Below are positions 11,025-25,050 of a stretch of 64,000 nt of DNA, piece by piece. Numbering within the stretch: position 1 is the first letter of the stretch; every line of letters starts with the position of its first letter. Made by a program: the position numbers and the translations under genes. A model generated the notes under the pieces. It did no database searches. It was given only the letters and a program-made list of their open reading frames with translations, and was not told the DNA's origin. Origin of the DNA: Cerioporus squamosus (lineage: Eukaryota > Basidiomycota > Agaricomycetes > Polyporales > Polyporaceae); contig JABYQS010000084.1 in assembly GCA_022592435.1 (NCBI GenBank), positions 100,559 through 164,558 on the forward strand, read 5' to 3'.

Positions 11025-14000
11025 CAGGCAGGCATGTTGACACTGTGGATGGTGAGGGAGACGGTGCTGGAGATGGATGGGTAAGGCCACGGACGGACAG
11101 CGAATACTTATAGCTGGGGTTCCTCGCGACTTCCCAACCCGAACTCATCATCCTGTGCCCGCACATCCTTTGTCTGCGACGGTAGCCTCATTGTCCGACG
11201 CATTTGGCAGCAAGTCGACGAGTGACGAATGGGAACTGACGGGGAGTGAGGACTCCTGCTAGGAAGGATAACCCAGTACCGACGGACCGGCCCACCCCGA
11301 ACGCATGTGCCGATATGATTGGCCGCGTGCTTGATGCAGGATTGCACTGACTCACCCTATCACGCGTAACAGCTACGCGGCCGCGTGTGCGGGCCTTGCC
11401 TCCCCTTCGCGGATGCAAAACTTCAGCAAACAACCCCCCGGTCTCATGTCTAGACGCCGGAGATTGATGGGATGGAGGGGTTTGGCCGAACGAGGCTGAA
11501 CGAAACAACTGCAGCGTGAGCGAGCATACACCCTCACCTATCCCTATCAAATCGCTCTGCCCGGATACGCTAGTAAGCTGGCGGCCATAGTTCATCAATT
11601 CCTTGGAGTAGACGAGGGACTTGTAGGTATAGGTCGCGTACCGCAGTCTTGCAGAGCACTGGCAACGTAGCGGCGGAGAAAGCACGAGACATCACGGGAC
11701 CATCCGTCGACGATTCGGGGGTTCTCGGCGTATCGATAGCAGGGTTTCTCGCTTGAGTGGGGTGAAGGGTTCCGCGATTGGAAGTGGTCGGGGGCGGGCC
11801 ACCGACGAAAACAGTGCAACCAGCCGAGACGCGCCGCCTGACTTGCTCACGAGGCTGGATTGCTCTTTGAAGAAGGGTGGTGTGAATGACTCCCAAAGAA
11901 CCACCTGTAACCATGGGAGCTTTGGCTCGCATTGGTCAGCCGTATAGGCGACGCGCAACATGAGGCATCACTCACTGGTGGGTTGGTCCAGATAAGGTGT
12001 AAGGTGAAATAGGGGCTATTGCATCCGAAGATCAAATATCACATTGACACGTAATGTTCAAAGGGCTCAACACGGGCGAACAATGAGAGAACTTTCTGTA
12101 GCGCCGTTCGCCGCTACCGCCGCAGCATCCAGAGTCGGAGACCCCGCAGTCTGAGCGAGAGCTCGCTAGAGCAGTTAGTCAGAACTTAGTAGAGAGGAGA
12201 GAAGAAGATGTACCCTGCAAGCAGAGGTGCCATGGCGCACCGTTTCTTGGCGGACGCCGACTGCAGCGTGCAGCGTGTTAAGCTTGCTCTCCCCGAGTCC
12301 CACTGTGTCATCGAGATAGCTAAGTATCAGGCTATACTACTTTCTTTCTGCAGGTGAGGATGCCAGCATCCCCTACCCGGCACAGCGTAGCGCTCGAGAA
12401 TAGTGAATCAACCTGTGCATGCAGCGACACTGTCAGCCACGCAGGCCCTCCGCAATTCAAGGACAATGACTCACCTGGCACCCCCCAGCACGATACGAAG
12501 TCCAAGGTCCTGAAGCGGAAAAAGCTTTTGTGGGTTTGAGACTGTTTGAGGGAACATCTGCGCACTATGGAGTGGACTCTGAACGTTTTGAACAATCGAT
12601 GGCCGGGCTGATACCGTACCGTACTGAAGATTGAGTCCTTCGAGTTGGAAACCTCTTCCTCGCTTGCACAAGATTCTACGAGGGAGAAGATGGAGGGATT
12701 GCCCAGACCATCAGAGCTCACCGTTGCATCACTTCCGTGAAGGCTCAAAATAGGGAAATGCGTACTAATCGCTGAACATACTTTCTTCGCGTCGCCACGT
12801 AGGCGGCAGCGATCCTCGTGCCTTTTCCGGAAATTCCCGACTTCGAGCGCCTCACACCATGCGCCCCGGGCGGCTGCCAGGCACCCGCCCTTCACTCATG
12901 CCCCGAAGCACAAGCTTGCAAGTCGCAACGACAGGGCGCATATAGCGAACATAGTGCGGTGGTACGCTACTTACTGCTCGTCACTGGCAGGTTGGAGTTC
13001 CTCTAATCACCCGGTTGCGTGTCACGGTAAGAGTGCTAACGCTTGTTTCATGTCTGTAGTAGCGCGTCATCTTCTTCGTCGCAAGTTTTTACAAGCAAAC
13101 AGACCAGGTTCGGAATCTAGACTTGCTACGATGGTGATGCATACTTACACGTACGCGCATACATGACTCCAAGCTACTCGCCGACGGCGATCATACATGG
13201 CTGGTAGAAGCGCCGCGAACAGAAGCAACATCTCATAGGTGAGCTCTCCTCTGGATACCCTGTACGCCTAGTAGACGCCATGCATAAATATCCTTTGAAG
13301 TTTGCTCAGACATGGAATCATCGCGTCGGCGAAAGAGCTTTTCTCCGATTGGTCCGATTCTATTCCTCCACCATGCTCGCGGCTGGACATCAGCGCCTCG
13401 AACCACCGTCGAGCATTCCTTCGTAGCTATCGGAGAGCTCGACATGCTACCAGTCTTCCCAGTTTTACGTCCTTTGACATCTGGCGCCGTCATTCTCGAC
13501 TCACTCAAATGATTCTACAACCCAAGACCGACAGCTCAAACTTGCTTGATCGACAACTCGGTACCCGTTCACGTCATCACCAGAGCTCTTGCGGCAACCC
13601 ATGATGCTCAAACCTTCCTCCACACGCTTCTCTTCTCTCATTCAGTTCCCCGGAAGTGGTACCTCGCATTGTCCATAACCAGGCGATCCTCGCCACGATC
13701 TCAGACCGCCCTGTCTGTGCCTTCCTTGGCCCAGTCCAAATCCCATGGCACCCATCCGGCAGCGGGAGGAAACGAATGCAAGAGTATGGCTACCTCTGTT
13801 AACCCGTCGTCGACCGCACCCGTGTCCGCTACCCACTCCACATGAGACCTGGACTCGGCGTGGTTCCTAGCCTTCTACTCTGGCATCGAAGGAGGGCCAG
13901 TAGACTATCGTCAATCTTCGTCGCAAAGCCCGGCGATAATGCTATCAAAAGTATCAAAGGTGGGTCCTCTTCCCTCTATCAATGCTCTAGCGTGGCGAAA

Positions 14001-17000
14001 CAGAGGGTCACTGATTGAATTATAGCCATGTACCGCATGCAAGTCCCGCGTATGCAGCCCGCATCAGCTCTCTCACGCGTGCGACCGCACTCATGCCCAG
14101 CGTACGCACGAAGCTCGGCCCGAGGAGCATTCCCACCGGTCACCTCAGACAGTACGTATTTCTTTTCCTCGTCCTCCGTTCCTTCTTCCCAGTCCACCCG
14201 TTTCGCACTTCGCAGAGGGTGCTTCTGCCGGTACGGCACTCCCGAGCCTGTGCACACTATGCGCTCCCACTGCAGTCCATTAGTTCCGTTTGTTGGGAGC
14301 GGGAGACTCCCAAGCCCGCAACTAGACTTAGCTATACTGCCTGACGATGAGAGCCTGAATTGATACAGGTGCTTCTCCCGCCTTTAATAGCGCGGAGGCC
14401 CGCGGACAGGATCTGCGCTCCGAATGGGGATGGCCGAGGGTATCTGGGTGCCACATTGTGGTAAGCTGGAGGAGGGCGCAATGATGATGGTTGACATGCG
14501 CCCTTTGGTGTCGACAGCGACGACTTTGTGGCATACCTTCTGTGCGGCGGTTCTCACTGTGAAGCGCATGACGTCGGTATTGTTCGCAATCAACCTGAGG
14601 AACACACCGTCTTCACTGCTCTGTGCATGCGAGTAACGGGCAATTGAGTCGCAAGGTGCGACGGAATCTTGCAGTACGCTGTAGGATTCAGACCCTGAGG
14701 ATCCTGCAGATAGTTCGGGTCCATGCGTACATACGCGCCCACACTATTCGCGCCGTTCTGCCAATCCTTCTTCATACGTCTGTGCACAATCAATATCTCG
14801 ATGCCCGTCGAGCATCCCTCCATGTGCGTCGACTTCACTGTCCGCTCGCACCAGTAGAATCACCCGATGTTAATGCAATGGAAGCGTAATTGCTGGCGTA
14901 TGGGTCGGATAGAGCTCCGCTGGACTCTGTTCGCATTCACAACCGCCTCGTTGCTCATGATAGCGCGCCAAGTGTCGGCCTTCCATTCCTGTCCGTCACT
15001 ATACTGCCTGTCCTGGGGTCATGCTAATGAGAGAAGACGGGGCGCCCGAAGACACCTCCCTCCGAGGCAAGCGCATTCCCGAGTGCACGATGCAGAAAGA
15101 CGGCGCAGCGGGGCGGAGCAACTTCTATGATCCAGCCTGGCGATCTCCTCCCTAAACAGAAGGGCAAGGACTCAGAGCGGAGACGCGCGGCGGACTCTGT
15201 GGCGACGGGCTTGGTGCTCGCGCTGCTCCGTCGAGCGAGAACAGTCCGCGGCGCAACCGGCTTGGCAGGGAGGCATGCGCTACAGCCCGCGTTGTGGTGC
15301 TGTGACGTACAGGGCATGTCTTGTCTTCCTATGTACTTCGATACCAAAGGAGGACAGACTCCGATCCCGGGCTGCTCCAGCTTGTGCGATGGGGAGAGGG
15401 ATCTTCGCTGCCAGCGCGGGCTGAGCCTATCTGGCACGACGTGCCAGACTAGCCAAGTCCGTGCGCCCTCAGCGGCGCTGCTGGCCATTGAGTGCTCCGT
15501 GCATGTGGAGTCGAGCAGCAGCTGAAGGCTTCAAGCAGACTACAAGCTGCGAGCTGGGGCTACGTACTCGCTGTCAGCCTAGTCTGGCGTTTGGGAGTAC
15601 CGGGCGTGGGTACTAGCGTAAACGTGTGCCTGTGCATCTGGGCGGGCTGCGGGCTGTGCATCAGGCATGCGTCTCCACTTTGGGAATGCCCGGCGCAGTC
15701 AAGCGTGGCATGCTTACAGCAGGCACTGAAGTGACATCAAGCTGAGGGCGAGGATGTGCTATCTCGTCGGCACGTACCTGTCGCACGATAGAGGAGCGTC
15801 CGCCGTACTTGACGAACCGTACTCCGTTAGCGATGCCGGCGGCATGGCACGAGTCTTCGCTACGCGCGACGTCGTAGACCCGGTGGACGGAAGTAGCAAC
15901 AGCAATGCCTGTTCTGCATGCTCAGATGAGCCATCTCCGTCTTGTGGTAGAACTGCTGACGTACGCACCGTTCATGCATTGCAGGCTCAGCGGAAGACCC
16001 GTACTTCATAGCCACGGAGCCGAGCAGACTTCCGTTATGAACGGCGGACAGTACCTCAGATACTCAGTGCCTGTCGGAAATTTCGTGGTGTCCTTGGTCT
16101 CCGATCTCGCATTCAAGTCTCGTGAGATCCATGCGATAGCCTTCTGACTCCTGACTGCCATAGGATAGAGCTAATCGACCAAGTCGAGAACCCCGAGACT
16201 TGCTGTCACCACCCTTGGAGCGTCTGCAGCGTCGTACGAGCACTGCAGTCAGTAGTTGGTTTACCCGATCACTCATCTTCTCCCGCTTCTTACCGCACCA
16301 TGTAGCTCACCAGATTTGATCCAGGCAAGTTGGTTCCGCACGGGCTCGGACGCAACGCGGTGGTCATCAGTACTGCAAGTGGTGCTGCCCCCCGCGCTTC
16401 GGTGCAATTCGCAACCCCGTGGACCGTGCATCATGTCCCGGAGGCTCGCATCGTGCAACGCGCCTCCAGTCAGATGCCACGAGTCCAGGCTGACGAATTT
16501 AAGCTCTCAAGCTAACGCCTCAAATGGACGGGTAAGGAGCGGTCCTCATGACCCCAGCCTTGGACCATCGAGGTTGCGAGAGGAGCCGACGAAGGTGCGT
16601 ACCCCATTCTCGAGATGAACCCGGTGTTCGCTGTGCAATATAAGTACCGACTGAGAAGAGAGAAGAGAAGCCGGGGTAGTCATGACCTTCTCGGGTTTGG
16701 CGAAGATGCACGGCAAGGTAGAGGCCGTGATCCAGGAGCCGAGCTACGAATCCCAAGTCGGCGGACGTTATAGAGGGGGAGGGGACGAGAGGATTGGACT
16801 GCGCGCAGCAGGCCCTCGTCCCGTCACCTTTGACAGTTCCCTCATGCTACATGGATCGTTCTACGTGTCACCGGCGATAGGGCTACTTGCCGACAGACAT
16901 AATGGCGTTATGCGGCAATGTTGCTCCCTTCCTGTCAAGTTCCGTTGGTGCGAAGGGTGTGCCATGGCGCACTAGAAGCCTCATATCGTCCGGCAGTGCA

Positions 17001-18660
17001 CGGCGACTAAGTACCTCGTCCGGCAGACCTGTGCATCCATTCTGATCGCCGGTGGGGTATGTACGCACTCGTTGCGACGCGTGCACAGCACATGAGAGTC
17101 TAACGTATAACTTCGCGTAATGCCTGCGCCCAGCTGCGCCACGCCTCTGCATGCCTGCACCATGTCCCGCCTGCCCGGCGTTGGATAGGCCTTCGATCCG
17201 CGGCCACCGCAACCGGCAACCAACTGCTGGGAAGGCGTTCATGAACATGTAACAATCCGAGCGTTCTCAACGGCCGCGTCTCTCATGAGTGTCAGAGAGG
17301 TGTCAGTGCAGGCGATTGGCGACTTAGCCGTAACGCGCCCATGCCGGCAGGTCACGAGAATTGACCGGAGGTTCTCACTGTTCTGTACAGGGCCGTCTGC
17401 GCACGGGAATGCACAGACAGCGGGAAGGACGGCGAGAATGGGAATGTCGACTCTCCTTGAAGTCCGCGAAGGCGGGTGCAGTGTCTCGCACTCGCTTATA
17501 TACCGAGGCGCGTGGGCACTCAATGTGGACCAATCGGAGAAAGATCCTGTGAGAAGAGCTTGAGTGGACCTAGGCGAAGCTCCTTGTGCGGCGTTCCCAG
17601 GCGAAGAACATTTTGCGGGCGAGCGAACACAAGAAACACGGGGAGCTGCAGAAATCTGGGGCTGAGCACGAAGATGCCGGTCCTTCGCTGGAAAGGGGCA
17701 GCCGGGAACATGTCGCCGGACGACGTCAGAAAGGTGTGGCAGGCAGGACGGCGAGAAGATGCGAAGATCAGCAGAAGTCCGGTTGGTCATTGGGTCTGCC
17801 GGCACTGTGCGGACACACTGCGGCGCAACACGATTATCACCTTCTCACTGTGATCAGCAGCTGAGTGCCCGCTCTCTTCTCCCGTAGCAAGTGCTTTGCT
17901 TCGCAACATCGGCCTATACATGCGCCCGGAAGGTGTTGTGTGGCCAAACGCGGCGCAAGCAAGTACATAGACGGATCGGGTACAAGCGATCGCGGGGACG
18001 TTGTGGCGCTCGTGGATCTGATTGGGATCTGCGCAACATTGAGTACATACGTCCGTGAGAAGGCAAGTCAGCTTACCCGAGTTTTGCACCTGCTCTTGCC
18101 TCGCTCACACCGAATTATTGCCAGCGCAGTTACGCGTGAACGCTCGCACAGGCGGATAGCCGACCGCGATGGGCGCATAGACGATGCTGGGATGCGCAAA
18201 TGCGTGACAGCCAGCCTCGACGTCCATCATTGGGAGCGGTGGCAGGCACAGAGCTCGCGCGTGCTGTCGCTTCCGAATCGCTGCGTATGGGTGAGGCCAG
18301 AGTGGTCGTGCTAGAACGCTCATATATGTCTATTTGATATCGCAGCCCCTTCCTTTGTGGCTTCGACCCTTCCCCGCTGCCAGTTCGCCCACGCCCCTCC
18401 ACGCTCCCCCCGCGGACTCTTTCCGGCCGAGAAGCACGTCTCTCTCCCCCGTGCTTCCCCCGCTGCATATATACCTCCACGCCCATCTGCTCATTTCTCC
18501 TTCGCCTCGACCAAATCACGCCTTGACCCCTGCCCCTGCCGAGCCTCAGCGCCGGTATCCCGCAACCATCCGAACTCGAGCCTCGACCTCGGGCGACCAT
18601 CCACCAGCCACGACGGGCCTAGCAGCGTGCCCATCTTTCCTCTTTCTCTCACTTGACGCA
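11025..18660. other. Gene-poor region of about 7.6 kb
   Basis: Open frames here are short, overlap on both strands and carry no recognisable domain. Two stretches look slightly more coding-like than their surroundings. One is plus strand about 13650-13800 (R-I-V-H-N-Q-A-I-L-A-T-I-S-D-R-P-V-C-A-F-L-G). The other is minus strand 14384-14720 (DGVFLRLIANNTDVMRFTVR). Neither could be joined to flanking exons with confidence. They may be remnants of decayed genes or elements. I saw no terminal repeats or polymerase motifs. A TATA-like GCATATATACC at 18465-18475 belongs to the next gene. Confidence 0.5.
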
Positions 18661-19831
18661 ATGTGTGCGTTCGACGATACGATGTCTGCAATCGACGTCA
18701 TCCCACCACTCCTCAAGGTGCTTTCGCTCCTGGCAACGGGCTACGCCGTGCACCGGTCGCTGTCCCCGCCAAATCCCCCGCCCTCCCCCAAAACGTGCAT
18801 AGACAACCGCACACTCTTCGAGCGCGCGATCCGGCACGTCACCTTTTGCAGCAAGGTTAGTGTTTTCTCTCTCCTCATCACCTTTATCGCGACCCAGCAT
18901 CCCTGTCTCCGCCATTCAATGGCACCGTGGCGCGTGCTCCGGGCTGCCGCGACCAGAATTCGCGAAGCCCGAGTTCCGAGCGCCAACGTGGCTACGGGGC
19001 CTTGAACCTTACCTGCGCGGATGCTGACCAACATTGTCCTTTGCCTTGTCCTTTGTGCAGATGATGACCTGGGCCGTCGTTCTCGCAGACGCGTTCGTCA
19101 CGCTCTACCTCGCCTTCCCCTCACCTGTCTGGGATTCCCTCGCGCCGCTCGCCGCAATCCTCCTCCCCTCTGCATCCTCGCCATCACCGCTATCATTAGC
19201 GCAACCCTCAGCATCCCGAGATCTCACCACCGCCCTCACCTTTCCGTCTCTGCTCTTCCTCCTTGGGACCGCACTCGCAGTAGCAGGCGGCTGGCTGCGC
19301 GTCGCGTGCTTCCGCGCGCTGGGCTCCCTCTTCACATTCGAGCTCACGATTCACCCAACGCACAAGCTCGTCACCGAGGGGCCGTATGCGTACGTCCGGC
19401 ATCCAAGCTATACCGGAGTGTACGCTACGCTTCTCGGATCGTCCACCGTCATGCTCGCGCCCAGCGCATGGCTGCATGAGGCATGGCTTCTGCCATCGCT
19501 CTGTGCCCTCGTCCGCGCCGTGACCCCGTCCCTCTTCGTGACAGCCAGTGCACCCGCCTCCGGTGCGGATGCCGGTGCGGGTGTGCAGCCAAGCTTTAAC
19601 TCAAGCTCGGGCGCTGTGGCGGCGGTTGCGGATCGGTGCTCAGTAGCGCACGTCGGGGCATGCCTCGCATGGCTCTTCGCCGTATTCTGGGTGACCAAGG
19701 TTGTGTACGCGCTCCGGAGCACGAACAAGCGCGTCATGACTGAGGACCGCGAGCTGCACCGAGTCTTCGGGGCGCAATGGGAGGAGTGGGCTGCGCGCGT
19801 GCGATGGCGCCTTCTTCCCTGGGTGTACTAG
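18661..19831 (+). CDS. Isoprenylcysteine carboxyl methyltransferase-like membrane methyltransferase
   Basis: ICMT family enzymes methylate the C-terminal prenylcysteine of CaaX proteins such as Ras and mating pheromone in the ER, using S-adenosylmethionine. Exon 1 (18661-18855) starts M-C-A-F-D-D-T-M-S-A-I-D and holds a first hydrophobic segment. After a 205-bp intron, exon 2 (19061-19831) gives membrane spans around MMTWAVVLADAFVTLYLAF and LLFLLGTALAVAGGWLRV. The family's C-terminal signature follows: L-V-T-E-G-P-Y-A-Y-V-R-H-P-S-Y-T-G (the RHPxYxG SAM-binding motif), then a last span and E-D-R-E-L-H-R-V-F-G-A-Q-W-E-E-W. The protein of about 321 aa is longer than yeast Ste14, and an Ala/Ser-rich insert lies before the last span. 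A phospholipid methyltransferase cannot be excluded. Confidence 0.82.
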
Positions 19832-22800
19832 CGTGACGGCCTCTCTCGGGTGCTGTCTCGGTACTGGGGAGCGTGCGTCATGTTTCCTGGACATCCGTGT
19901 CCCATGTGCACGAATGATGAGCAGCGGACGTCTTGCAGACGGTGACAGTGCGGAGACAGAGAGAGAAGAGAAGCCGGGCGAAGGTGTGCAGGTACGCCGC
20001 GCGGGACCGACTCCTCTCGCGAGACAGGACATTCAGTTGCCAGAGTTCGTCGGATTCGTCGGACCTCGTGCTAGGCCAATAGGCGATCGCGGATGCATTG
20101 ACTGCTGTACATATAGAACATAAAGTAACTTACGTCCACGACGCGACACGGCCATCCTACACCACCACGAGCATATGTGCACTAGTTGTGCCTACTAGTA
20201 CTGTACATGTACCTTAAGTAGCTCAGATGGAACATCAAGTACATAGACTCATCCGTTGCCACGCGCAGGGGGCGCACACGCCGCGCCATCGTCCTCATTC
20301 AGTTGTGCGAGAGTTTACAGATACGTCTCCGGCAGCGTGAGCGAACGCTCGGCATGCGCGGACGCAATTGGCACTCTAGAGAGTTGGGTTTTTGACTAGC
20401 AGACGAGCGTGGGTTGTGCGGGACGCCAAATGTCAATGTGATTGCTGCAGCGTCAACTCTAGACAGCGAAGGAAGTCCACGCTTGCTCGGGAGCTGTGGA
20501 CGGCAGCATTTGATCCGCTCCGGCGGGAGCGATGGGGATATCGTGTGCCACTTCGGAAGATCCAGAAGTACAAAGCTAGATCAAGTGATTCGAGTTCGAC
20601 GTTCAACGCGTTGCTGCGAGCTGTCCGATTGACGACGTGCAGCCACCACATTCTCAGGGCCATGCGCATGTCGTGGCTCCGAAATCCCGGTATGCGTCCG
20701 CGATCAGTCCGCGTAGCTCTTGCTGTATACCGCAGGAAATGCGAGCTGTCGCTGTTGAGCTTGCAGCGCCGCAGGGGACGAGGTTGAGGTTAGACGACAG
20801 CCACAGTTCTAGGTCTCCCAGCACTCACGTCAGCCAATTTTCAGTCTTGCACGCGGCGGGAGCCTTATCGACACTTCTTGCTTACTGGCAGGGGCGATAG
20901 AGTCATGCAGGCGTCGGAGCCAGCATGGTGCTGCTGATAACCAGCTCGAGGTGCGATGACCTCTGAACGTTCGTTTCGTCCCATGTCAGTGTAATGACCG
21001 CAGCCACGACTCTTTCAAGGGTACGCACACGAATATATCACGACGTCTGCGTAATTTGCGACCACGAGAAAGCGTGCCAAGCGCTGCGCGACACCGAGAA
21101 CTTGAAGGCATTCACCCGCAAGGTCGAGCGATTACGTGCGCATCGAACGCACGGTGGGCTATGATCCCCATGGCTACAACGAGGGTTGCCTCTACTGAGC
21201 TGCGAGGCTGAATATCTGTGAATCCAGAGCAGCAGATGAATGAGAGCGAAGAGAACATGTAGACAACACACCTGAAGTCTCGCTCACTACGGTTGTCACC
21301 AAGGTTTGAAGACGAGTGAAGACAGGTGGCAGTCTCGCCTATGTGCGCTATAGAAATGCGCCTCAAAGTGATCTTCGAGGGGCCATCCTCCTGCGGGTGG
21401 ACTTACCGACATTTCCGTACCGTCTCGGACTCAAACCGCGGTGCAACAACTTGTCTCCCGCGCATACGTGCTCTGCCATGTTCCTGAACATGTCATAGTT
21501 GCTGACGTCGTTCCGTGTACGCCGCCTTCGACGGATGAGTGCATGAGCAAGTTCGTCTATGAAGAGTACGCCAGGGCACATACTTGACTTTGTTGAAGAG
21601 GCTCAAGCCTGAGGCCTGAGGCGTCTCGGAGACGCGCCGTTGGTGGGAGACGCGCATGTCGGGAGTTTCCGGAAAAGGCACGAGGCTCGCTGCTGCCGCC
21701 TTCGTGCACCCCAGGCAGCAGGTGGAACGTCCTGTAGGGGGGATTCCTTGTAGATGGGAATCCCCTCCTGAAGGGCCGCTCCCGCCGAAGCCTCCGCAGC
21801 CTTCGTGCCGCATTCGGACGCGGGCGTCATCGCCGTTCCCGTGCTTGTGCGCCGCCTCTCCGCTTGCTCTCTGCGACCTTTCCCCTGCCTCCCTCGACCG
21901 CGTTTGCCCTGAAGAGCGGGCGGTGTACTGTAGAGTAGGATAGTTTAGCCCTGTAGAATCAATGCTTGCCGTCAGAGCACCATACACTATGCTAAATGTG
22001 CCGGTTCAGGAGCATCTGTGCCCCGGAGCCATGTCCAGATCTGGACAGTAGTGGCGGGACTCGGGAGCGCGAGCGAACCTCTGTGGGCACGTCCAGATGG
22101 AGCTCCGCGAGAAGGCGCATCCAGATGTCCGCTCGGACGTCCGCTGCCAGGTTCCATCCAGTAGCGGCGTGCTTGATGGTTCAATGAAGCTCGGCCGAAA
22201 GCGGACAGCGACCGGCGTTCGAGCCGCGTCGACCGGACGAGCGCATGCTGAAGCGAAGAGCCAATCAGCGGCCGTATAACGGTACCACTGAATGTCACAA
22301 ATCGAAAACATACTGATAGCCCGGTCGACGTGGTCGTCTTCAACTGAGAGAAATGCGGGAATATTGGTACCTGCATGTATCGTCAGAATGAGACAGTTTT
22401 TGCTCCGGGTTGAGCAGAATATATACCTAATGTCCTGGAGTGCGAACAGATGTGCTCCAAGTTCACAATATGAACTGCTGATCCTTAGCTTTAGGCTGTA
22501 TGTGCGCATCTGAGGCTGTTCATAAATCACCAAATCGTCATAGTACTTGCCTGTTAGCCATGTCAAACTCACGAAAGTGCCAGAAGTGTCCTAGAATCAC
22601 TTACTTGTCTCCAACTTATGACAGAGCCTCAGGAGAAATGCGCTCAGTTCAGTACTAGACAAATTAATCTGGCAAACTGAGGTCTTCCGGGCTTGTTTTG
22701 CATCCTCCTTGTATTCTGTACGGGTGACTATTGAACAACCCTATGTGTCTGCTAGGCCTAACCTCGAAAAGATAGGTGCATGAATGCTACGAGCAAAGCA

Positions 22801-25050
22801 GGAGGTGGTTAGTACAAGCAGCCCGTTCTGGTATTAAGGCGTTTAGCTACCTGCCAAGTCCGCGGATCTCCATTTCGAAGCTCCGCCTGCAGGTCCGGAT
22901 GAAGGTCCAAGTGCACCTCCAAATGGAGGTCTGCTGGGACGTCCCTTCGAATGTTCTTGCAGTTTAACCAGGTAGTATGCATCACCATTGAGCCAGAAAC
23001 TACTTCAAACTTGTAGCCGATACTCGGGGCATGGTTTTCAGAGAGGTTTTCAAGGGCGGACGGTGACAAGTGCAGAGCAGGCGCCTGTTTCGCCATAGGA
23101 TGAGTGGTCGAATATGGCAATCCGTCGGCGCTCCGAACCGGAACTGATGAAATCTATTAATATGCATTTAGGACGTCCTCTGGGACGGGTCCTTTACGGG
23201 GTGATTCCCATCTACAATGAATACCCTCTACTAGGACCACTACACTGCTGCCCTAGGTGCCTTCGTGGCGATCATGTACATGTTTAACCATGGTCCAAAG
23301 GCCACGGTTCGCTGCTGTACCTCATCAACATCTCCAAGGAAGTGAGTAGCACTTGCTACGGGGATATTTCATACTCCTTCTCTGAACGGCATCGTAAAAC
23401 GATGGTCGGAAAGCTCAGACTCATCGGACTGCAAAGCTGACATGCTGCATAAGTATCGTTACTTTCCTGGCACAGATAGCTGCATTCATGACCCAATTAC
23501 TGGCCAAGTAGTCGAGTCCAGGATGCCAGGATCTGCCTATCAGTGGCAGGCGACGAAGATTATGCTCAGATGGCGCGTCTCGGCACGCTGTGTATTAACC
23601 CTGGTGAGCAACCGCGCTCTTGTTTGTGCTCTCATAGTGTGCAAACACCGTCCTCTGATGGCTGACGTGGCAGGAGAAGTTACATTCCCACCCGGTGCTA
23701 CGCGCACTATTGTTCGTTGAGGTGCGTAGTTTTCCATCCAGGCGTCAATGGCATGCAGCGAGTTCGCGAGACTGCCCGCGAGGGACTCCCCATCCTTTTC
23801 CCTCTGCTGAAGCAACGAGCAGGACGTAGGGCTGCGGGAAAAATCATCAGGAAGGTGTCTGAAGTCGGGGGGGCTCATCTAGGTGCATCATTGTCCAACC
23901 CTTTTGGCTCTCATGCGTGCCAGAGCTTTGATCCTCTTGGGCGCCGATCTTCGGGACCAATAGTACGGGTGTCGCCTGTTTGTAATCCTCAAGAGTGAGC
24001 ATTTCACCGCATGTCGCGCCGCTTTTACTGATCAAAGCGAGCCAAAGCTACCTGGTATGAGTCCGTTCCGCGGAAATCGGCACCTTTTACCCATGGCGGG
24101 CAGGGCCACGCGCGCAGCAACGACGTTACCTTTCAGATGTTCTTCGATAGCTTTCCAGCTCATCGTTCAGCAGAGAGCCCTACGGGTCGTGGCCAGACCC
24201 CCGAAGTCCCTGCAACATCGGCGCGGGCTCCTCCGAGTACATGCATCCGCGGCAAGCTCCCCAACGGGCTTAGAGTGTCTGCTGAGAGATGCGGAGTGGT
24301 ACTGACTCCTCCGCCGATGAAACCCTTGCGTCGAGTACCATGTCAGGGCGCGGCGACATCCGGACCTTCGCGCGGCATATGTGTGGGAGCTACAGAGTCC
24401 GATCGCGCCTCGAGGCTCGCGTCGTGGTAACCCGAGGGTCTCTCGCCGGATTTGGCTACCCTTGCCAGAATCACTGGGCTGCATCAAACCACTCGATAAA
24501 ATCACTATGCGTTTTCAGCGTCTAGACATGTCGCCACCATCAACAACGCTCTGTTCCATTGCTGTCTGTATTTGGTAGGATGAGCTTCGCCCGCCGCCCT
24601 GGGTCGCTGACGCATTACTTTGTACTGACCATCGTTTCACCGCAGCGTACTGTGCCAGCCCCCTCGAGCCTGTGACTTCAATTGTCTCCTCGAGCTTCAA
24701 GATCCGGTGCAGCATGGAGAAATGCAGAAGGGATATCGCATTGACAAACGTACGCGTGCTTATCGAGGCCTTTGTGGCCTTTGTCCCTCCGTCCAAGCGC
24801 AGGCGTCGATTGAGTATCTCGGAGAACGCGTGGTATAGGACGGCTCTCGGTATGCCATTGCAACGGAATGTCCTATGTCGTGAGCGTCCTATGGCATTGC
24901 CAACGTACTCATGCATCCCACCGCTCCGCTTGACAAGCGAGGTCCATGCAGGGGCATTGCCAACTCTCAATATAAGCCTGGTGTTCGGAACGCCTACCAC
25001 CCTCATCCTCACCTCTCGCTGATATCGTCTAGTCCTCTACTCTCGCTGTC
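19832..25050. other. Gene-poor region of about 5.2 kb with inverted repeats
   Basis: No gene could be supported on either strand. A 15-bp sequence (TTGTAGATGGGAATC) at 21748-21762 recurs inverted at 23203-23217, each within a larger imperfect match. A 16-bp perfect palindrome lies at 22032-22047. A short minus-strand frame around 22810-23120 has an alternating pattern (A-D-L-H-L-E-V-H-L-D-L-H-P-D-L) but no other sign of being a gene. Confidence 0.45.
21739..23217. repeat. Pair of inverted short repeats about 1.45 kb apart
   Basis: The left copy at 21739-21765 is itself a hairpin: GGGGATTCC, a short loop, then GGAATCCCC. Its core TTGTAGATGGGAATC is found in inverse orientation at 23203-23217, with further partial identity on both sides. 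The arrangement could be the ends of a small non-autonomous DNA element or two independent insertions. No transposase frame lies between them and I did not establish a target-site duplication. Confidence 0.35.

Noticed and set aside
15024..15525. Overlapping open frames of 130-155 codons on both strands
   Set aside because: Both strands are equally open, composition is GC-rich, and no motif is recognisable.
21493..21987. Minus-strand frame of 164 codons
   Set aside because: It runs through the hairpin repeat and has no domain or splice support.
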